Shown here piece after piece: positions 31,701 to 37,080 of a stretch of DNA of 37,080 nucleotides. The translations under genes were made by a program, and so were the position numbers. Location of the stretch: assembly GCA_000708835.1 (NCBI GenBank), contig DF237014.1, forward strand, positions 208,770 to 245,849. The letters are read 5' to 3'. The stretch is from Klebsormidium nitens. Its lineage: Eukaryota; Streptophyta; Klebsormidiophyceae; Klebsormidiales; Klebsormidiaceae. Each line of letters opens with the position of its first letter. Positions within the stretch are counted from its first letter, which is position 1. A model generated the notes under the pieces. The model was not told the DNA's origin, did no database searches, and saw nothing but the letters and a program-made list of their open reading frames with translations.

Positions 31701-34700
31701 AGACAGTCCCTCGCGCCCCTCCTCACAACAAAGCGATACCAGTGGAACAGTGGACTTTGGCACACGCTCCACCTTGCAGGACATGCCCCAGTGTTGCGCA
31801 GTCAGGCAGCCTAACCTGTTTCTTGACGAGGGCGATGGCCTCATCTCGCACTTGCAGATGGCGCCGAATCTCCTCCACCTGCTGTGTAGCACGCAGGTAG
31901 GCCGCGTCCACCTCAGCCTTGGCGGCCTCCTGCAACCAGCATGCTCCCGCAAGTGAGAGGAGAGGGCATGTAGATGGAGGAAGGCACATGCGATGCACCT
32001 GAGAAGGTCAGGAGTCTCTGAACGGAAGACCCCAAGCTCTCCAGCTTGCGCCTTGCAAGGGTCCATACGAGGTCCGCAGTTCTCTGTATCCATGCAAAGG
32101 CCTCCTCTAGGCATCTCCCGGGGCCACGCCGAGCCCCTCCGCATCTCCCCCACCATGGGTGCCTGACCTGGACTGCCTGCTTCTCGGCGTCGTGCTCCTC
32201 CTGCAGCGCCTCGTAGCGCAGCTTCACCTGCCCGTACTTGGTCACCAGCTCCGCAATGTCTTGGAAGTCCCACTCCCCTGCCTGCGGGGGCGTGCGGGGG
32301 CGCGCCACCTCCCCTCCCCCACTGCCCGCCAGCCGCCCCTCGTGCTGGCCCTCCCAAGTGAGCAGGGCAACCTGCACGACCGCCAAGCAGCACGGGGCAG
32401 CTTAGGCGAGCGCACCCGAACATTCTCCATCCAACGATTATTTCACCACATTTCGGACTCATGTGCTTGCTGCAAAGGGCAAAACATCTCAGCTGCACGC
32501 TCGCGCGCGCGCACCTCTCTCTCGAGATCGGCCACCTGGCGCTCGAGGCCGTGCTTCTCCCTGCTGCTGCGATTGAGCTGCGCCTGCAGCTCCGCCACCT
32601 GGGACTGCACTCCCCGCTCGCGCGCTGCGGCGTCCGTGTGCTTTTGGAGCAGCGTCTGGTATGATGCCTCCAGGCTGCGGAACGTCGCTGCGCACCACCA
32701 CTGATCGCCGCTCAGGACCAAACCCGCACAGCCAGGCAGACTGCCAGTGTTCAGCGCAGCAAGAGCACAACGTGGATCCAACTCCTTGAAGCAAGCGTCC
32801 GAGGATGCTGTCATTGCAAGCGGGTCAACAGAAGGGCGAACGTGGACGCGGTGTCACCTTGCTCGGTGGCGAGGGCAGGCAGGCGCTCGTTGATCTCTGC
32901 CACCAGCTGCACCGGAGAGGGGGGAACACGGCGATGGTCACTCAGGGGCACATGCGCAGGTTTTATCAAGGTATGGGGGCAGAATCATGAATCTGTTGCT
33001 GTGGCATTGGAGGCTGGGCAAGGCAATCACTAAGATAGGCTGGTGAAACATGCGCGCTTGCTCCACCACCACTAGTTTGGAACCCCACACGAAACATGTG
33101 GTGGTGGCAGCGCAACAATCGCGCTAGTGGCCCTCACCATGTCGTACTCACGCTCCACACGCGCACGCTCCTGCCGCTCATGCCGGAAGGCGTCAGCCGC
33201 CTCCTGGTAGCGCGCGTACATCTCTGTCAACTGCACATGCCCACCCGCTGTATCAGCGCCTGTTGCTGAGCGACCGCGCGCAGCCACCACCTGGTTGCCC
33301 ACTCTAGGTTGTGGCCTCTTTGTCGGGTATGCAATGGGTGAAGAGGCAGGTACAGATGAGGTGAGCACTCCTGATCATTAGATGAAGCCTGCTTGAGAAT
33401 GCCTGCGGGAGGCCATGGCGAGGGGGCTGCCTGCTCACCGTGACCCCGTCCTTGATGAGCGCCGCTCCCAGGGCCATTGGGGACAGCTGCAGCAGCTGGC
33501 GGGGCTCGCCACCCTCGGCGCGCAGGTCCAGGGCTAGGCGCGGGAAGCCATCCCTGCAATGGCCTAGAGTCAGGACGCAGCAGCGGCCACTTCAAGAGGC
33601 GGCCACTTCCTTCCAATCCAAGCTGAGCAACTCTTCCTCCAGGCATTGAGCGAGCATGCCTGAAGCATCAGTTCTCAAGGACAAAGACGCCTCATACCCT
33701 GTCTGCCCGAATGTGGCCACGGTGAGTGTGTCTGGGGTGCGTGGCTGGCGCACGGCGTCCCGGGCCCCCTGCAGCTCCTGCTCCAGCTTGGCCTGGGCAA
33801 TCCGCGCAGCGGCAGCCTCCGACTCGCGCGAGGCAATCTCCTGAGCCAGCCGTGCATCGTATTCTGCTTTCTGTTGGGACAAGGCTTCCTGCACGAGCAA
33901 GAAGCACGGCTGAGCCACCCCGCCTAGGCATGACAGCAACGCACATGCAGGCAGAAAACAGGACGGCCTTTCAGCCGGGCTGCAACGTGATCAGCCTTGC
34001 ACTCTAGCTGCGCAGAAATCTGTTCATTTTATCAGCAGCCCCTGGTGTGTGCTTAAAGCTTGGTTCATAGCCCTTGGCGAAGCCTCACCTCGATGGCTGC
34101 AGCGACCCCCTTGAGTTCCGTGAACTTGGCCTCTACATCCTGGCGGCTTTCCTTGTAGAGCTGCGCCAGCTTATGCGCCTGCAGTCACCCAACAACTTCA
34201 TCAGCACCACCGCACGCAACAAGCAATGACACACGAGTCCCTTGGGGCCCTGGACAGATGGGGCTCTTTAGCCCTTTGAGCTGCATAGGATACGAGCCCC
34301 TTGCAATGAGCCATGGATCAGAGGTCCAACTCAAGTTGCTGCCACATGTGTGACCATCCTGCATTGCTTATTGCGCTGCCCCTTGCATGCTCACCGTCTG
34401 AAGCTCTTCATTGAAGTGCCGCTCGCGCTCGCTGGCCGCATCAGCCGACTCGCGCTGCTTGCGCTGTGCCTGCTCCAGTTGGCCTTCCAGCGCCGCCACG
34501 CGCTCCCTGGCCCGCTCCGCTGCGCTGCTGCTGTCGCTGCCGCTCTTCTCTGCAGCGGCCAGCTTGTTGGCCAATTCCGTCTCGCGCTCCGCCGCCGCCT
34601 GGCGCTCCTGGGCCAGCGCACCAGCCTTGCCTGCCAGCTCGCGCGACAACCATGCATTGTGCTGCTCCAGCAGCTCCTTCTCCTACAAGTCACACATGAG

Positions 34701-35688
34701 AACATGTTGGCATTTTGGCAGGCCAAGAGCCTGCTTGGGGCATGCGCCTGGACAACTGCTCAACCGACTAGATGAGCAATGAGTGCTGGATGTTAGTGTA
34801 CGCCCTCAGCAAAGGAATGACAATCTTGCCTGCGTCAAGCGTGCATTGCCAGCCTGAACCCGCTGGCGCTCTTCCTCGGCTGCCCGAACTTTGCCGTCCA
34901 AAACAGCACGGGTGTCAGTGAGCGCCACCTAGAGACAGCAGAGAAAGTGTGAGAACAAAACCTGAGCCAAAGAGTGTTGGGCCTGGTGTAGATTGCCTGG
35001 TGCAGATTGCACGAGCAATTTGGACATGCAATGCTCTGACAATGCCCAAATGGATCACCACCTCTGTGATAAGGAAAAGGGGGCATCCCACAGAGCCTCA
35101 CAATCTTGTCCAGGTATGCCTTGATGGTGGCGTCCTTTTCCTGGAGCTCCTGGTTCTTCTGCTCCAGGAGGCTCCGCAGGCTGCGCCCCCCTGCCTGCTG
35201 CTCCGACAGCTCTAAACGCACTCGCTCTGCTTCGCCCTCAGCGCTGACCTGCGCACCAGCCCAGGAGCAAAACTCAAGCAGCAGCCGAAGCAGACCAGAA
35301 CTAGGGCGGCAACAGCAACTTAGGTCCAGCGCGCAAAGCAAGCAGTTGTCGAGGGCTGGGAGTGCGCATGCCCAGCGCGCACCTTGTTGAGCTGTTCCTG
35401 GTGGGCGCGCGCTCTTGCTTGCGCCAGCTCTGCGGAGGCCTCTGCCAGGCCTGCCTGCAGGCGCCGCTGCTCCGCTTCCAGCTGGCCATACTCCTCCGCT
35501 AGCGCCAGGTATCGCTGTTCCAGCTGCGCGCACGTCTGCTCCCGCACAATAGCCTCGCCCTCCGCCTGGGCGCGTAGCTTCTCAGCCTCGTACTGCAGCC
35601 CAGCCACCACCTCATCACAGCGCGCAACCAGCGCAGCAGGGTTGTCCCGCAAACCCTGGAACTCTATATCTGAAATAAACTGCGGCAT
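22758..35688 (-). CDS. NUA: NUA/TPR nuclear pore basket coiled-coil protein
   Basis: Twenty-eight exons: 35688-35383, 35248-35102, 34928-34830, 34682-34395, 34178-34089, 33888-33698, 33553-33439, 33230-33138, 32906-32858, 32687-32515, 32371-32168, 31929-31816, 31420-31227, 31059-30822, 30644-30450, 30326-30099, 29861-29352, 28790-28674, 28495-28265, 28069-27902, 27747-27520, 27279-27058, 26825-26322, 26133-25485, 25311-23662, 23520-23357, 23171-23069, 22846-22758. All phases join: 7359 nt, 2452 aa. TPR/NUA anchors the pore basket, helps mRNA export and SUMO protease docking, and is about 2100-2400 aa elsewhere. The N-terminus matches plant NUA: EQTCAQLEQRYLALAEEYG, LLEQKNQELQEKDATIKAYL, ALTDTR, LTQEKELLEQHNAWLS, AQLYKESRQDVEAKF, TEMYARYQEAADAFRHE. 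Residues 1-1570 are near-continuous coiled coil. Residues 1570-2330 are low-complexity (Ala, Pro, Glu, Gln), strongly acidic in the middle. The end is RG-rich (GRGTGRAAGRGGGRG), then PPKRNTGGKKDDKEQD. Donor 34829 is GC, not GT. Intron 23521-23661 is inferred; reading through is also open. Antisense ORFs here are shadows of GC-rich exons. Confidence 0.9.
26541..26650 (-). repeat. 21-bp (7-residue) tandem repeat inside NUA
   Basis: On the coding strand this stretch encodes successive variants of EAARKDV (RKDVEAA, RKDAEAA, RKDVEAA, KRELEAA, RKEVERV). The DNA is repeated with a 21-bp period (gccgcctcc plus a variable 12-base unit on the plus strand). Each unit equals one coiled-coil heptad, so the repeat lengthens the coiled coil without changing register. 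It is a likely site of length polymorphism by slippage. Confidence 0.7.
28791..29351 (-). other. NUA: Long NUA intron with atypical composition
   Basis: At 561 bp this is the longest intron of the gene; most others are 90-370 bp. Between about 28870 and 29290 it is less GC-rich than its neighbours and unusually dense in TCGA tetramers (ten or more). The rest of the gene's introns do not share this texture. No C/D or H/ACA snoRNA, tRNA or transposase was recognised. An 85-codon plus-strand ORF lies in it but has no recognisable motif. Confidence 0.4.
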
Positions 35689-36242
35689 GGTGGAGACCGA
35701 CAGGAAATACCCTGCCGATCAGAGCCCTCTGAGGTTTTACAGCTAGGCAGAGTGCACCAAGCATTTCAAGGTGAATGCAGCATGGGCCAACTCCTGATTT
35801 CCGTCCTCCTTCAGGCGCCTCTTCAGAAATTCTGCCCCTCTCCTCCAGGGATGCGTGAACTGTACGTGAATGAATGCGATCTCTCCCTTCGGGACCTCCT
35901 AATAGGTACTTTTAACATATTCGTAGAAAAGCTTGCAAGTGGTTACGGTAGAGCGCCGGCAGTGACAACTCAGAGTTGGGCCAAATGGTCGTGAGCTCAA
36001 TTCGCGAGTGTAGCACGGTCGAACTTTTCATGGTGTTGTTGCTGATCGCGTTAATAGCATGGATTAATTAGCAATCCGGTTCTCTAGCCAGTCCAGCTGA
36101 GGAGGCCGGTACGCCGTATGCTCTACTATGCTCAATTGTGCAAATGATGTTGAAACGGTAGAACGGTACCGTATCAAGGGTAACCCATTCTTGAATGGAC
36201 TTAGGAATGCACGAGTTTGCAGGAGTTTCCTCGGACTCTCGG

Positions 36243-36274
36243 AGTATTGTAGTATTGTAGTATTGTAGTATTGT
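36243..36274. repeat. 8-bp microsatellite, four copies of AGTATTGT
   Basis: Four perfect head-to-tail copies of AGTATTGT, 32 bp in total. It lies in the presumed NUA upstream region, about 0.55 kb from the NUA start codon. Confidence 0.9.
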
Positions 36275-36362
36275 TCCATTTCACAACCGGCCGTTCTTCC
36301 GGTACTGAGGTAAACAGGTCTCGGGTAATGAGGATATTCTAGAAGAGTTAGAAGCAACCCTA

Positions 36363-36388
36363 AGAAAGATGAGAAAGATGAGAAAGAT
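36363..36388. repeat. 9-bp microsatellite, about 2.9 copies of AGAAAGATG
   Basis: Three near-complete copies of AGAAAGATG in a row. It is purine-rich on the plus strand and about 90 bp from the 8-bp repeat. Confidence 0.85.
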
Positions 36389-36602
36389 CCAAACTTGGTT
36401 GTGGTACTAAAGAAGATAGTCAACAGCGTCACAGTGGAGGATGTTTGATCGGGGTTTGATCATTAACGGCGCTAGCCTTCCGAGCCCATTGCGAGCTACG
36501 CGCTCGCGGGTCGCGCGGACTTGTGTCGTCAACGCGCAGTGCGGCCGCGAATTAATCCCCGAGCCAGTTCCTCCGTTGGATGGCCGGATCCGGTTGATCT
36601 CC

Positions 36603-36717
36603 AAAACGGGCATACTGTCTGAGTCTATGCATGTGCACTTGAAAACGGGCATACTGTCAGAGTCTATGCATGTGCACTTCAAAACGGGCATACTGTCTGA
36701 GTCTATGCATGTGCACT
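36603..36717 (+). repeat. 39-bp minisatellite, three copies
   Basis: Units start at 36603, 36642 and 36681, each beginning AAAACGGGCATACTGTC and ending with ATGCATGTGCACT. The second differs mainly by CAG for CTG after ACTGT; the last unit is two bases short. The period is a multiple of three, so both strands have an open frame through it (KTGILSESMHVH on the plus strand). Each unit contains the palindromic cores ATGCAT and GTGCAC. It lies about 275 bp upstream of the right-edge start codon, so it may be regulatory or simple satellite; there is no sign that it is translated. Confidence 0.9.
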
Positions 36718-36992
36718 GGCTGCAAGTCTGCGACTTATAATATCATACACATGGATTTATGCATGCAACTCCCAAGAGGGAGCTAGCAGGAATAAGACAT
36801 GTAGTCTCTGGAGTCCACCAAAGGTGTATTTTTTACACCACCTTCTCTCCAAGAAGTTTATCTTCAGGCGCCTTCGCGCCTCTCCCATGCTCACAAGGAG
36901 CAAGAACGTTTCGATGGTATCAAAAGATAATTCTTCCCCAATTCCTCAGCCTTGTTAAGAACTATCACCTCTCGCTCGTGCTACCCTCGATC

Positions 36993-37073
36993 ATGTCTGA
37001 CGCAGAAGCGAACTCGGACGTGTCCAAGTCAGAGCCTGGTCTTGAGGACGAGCAGCAAAGTGAGGAAGGGTGA
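36993..37073 (+). CDS. First exon of an unidentified acidic-start protein, cut by right edge
   Basis: ATG at 36993 opens a reading frame of 26 codons (MSDAEANSDVSKSEPG, then an acidic, Gln/Glu-rich stretch) ending in TGA at 37071. The last bases read GAGGAAGG|GTGAAA, which is a reasonable splice donor at 37070, so the real exon probably ends at 37069 and continues beyond the window. The composition and the short, acidic, Ser-rich start are typical of a nuclear or regulatory protein N-terminus, but the family cannot be named. An upstream in-frame Met at 36759 exists; the sequence between lacks coding character. Confidence 0.4.
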   Translation: MSDAEANSDVSKSEPGLEDEQQSEEG

Positions 37074-37080
37074 AACGTTC

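Larger units (their letters stand above)
35689..36992. other. Divergent intergenic region upstream of NUA and the right-edge gene
   Basis: About 1.3 kb with no supported gene, between genes transcribed away from each other, so both promoters should lie here. It holds three simple repeats listed separately. ORFs at 35752-35994 and 36441-36740 lack exon-like composition; the second is largely created by the 39-bp repeat. No confident TATA box was assigned. Confidence 0.45.

Noticed and set aside
36407-36740. ORFs on both strands through the 39-bp repeats
   Set aside because: Their length comes from the repeat period being a multiple of three; there is no coding composition outside the repeat.
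1-37080. Prokaryotic features, CRISPR arrays, phage or viral genes
   Set aside because: Genes are intron-rich and eukaryotic throughout; no direct-repeat/spacer array, capsid, polymerase or integrase was seen.

Overview
The window is nuclear DNA of a green eukaryote, most likely a unicellular green alga. All identified protein genes are split by short GT-AG introns (mostly about 90-250 bp) whose phases join correctly. Coding exons are very GC-rich with strong G/C third-position preference, while the long intergenic stretches are visibly AT-richer. Three genes are of plant type: a Mediator MED33/MED5-like subunit, a GCN2 eIF2alpha kinase with the plant-style HRDxTPNN catalytic loop, and a NUA/TPR nuclear-pore basket protein. 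A GC-rich, intron-dense green alga (a chlorophyte, perhaps a trebouxiophyte) fits best; the species cannot be named from sequence alone. There are no operons, Shine-Dalgarno sites, CRISPR arrays or rRNA genes.

Layout. 1-2004 (-): N-terminal part of MED33, running off the left edge. 2564-4264 (+): a two-exon gene with an N-terminal extension and a DUF861-type cupin domain, divergent from MED33 across a 559-bp gap. 5292-12968 (-): a complete 15-exon GCN2 gene of about 1398 codons (RWD, kinase, HisRS-like, C-terminal domain). 12969-14516: a gap holding a strong 17-bp-stem hairpin that resembles a Helitron 3' end. 14517-18222 (+): a ten-exon gene equal to only the C-terminal ubiquitin-like half of the USP7/UBP12 deubiquitinases, with no catalytic domain upstream in the window and a shifted reading frame near its 3' end. 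18449-20280 (+): an unrecognised gene that also needs a frame change. 20281-22757: an AT-richer stretch with no recognisable gene. 22758-35688 (-): a 28-exon NUA/TPR gene of about 2452 codons. 35689-36992: a gap with micro- and minisatellites, including three copies of a 39-bp repeat. 36993-37073 (+): the start of another gene, cut by the right edge.

The genes are unrelated housekeeping and regulatory loci: transcription (MED33), translation control under amino-acid starvation (GCN2), nuclear pore basket and mRNA export (NUA), and ubiquitin-pathway scaffolding (the USP7/UBP12 tail). No metabolic cluster or mobile cargo system is evident. The points most worth attention are the catalytic-domain-less UBP12 tail gene with its 3' frame shift, the Helitron-like hairpin 0.65 kb upstream of it, the cupin fusion gene, the unknown gene at 18.4-20.3 kb and the minisatellite at 36.6 kb. 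Exon boundaries were read by eye from splice consensus, phase continuity and family similarity; no alignment or transcript data were used.
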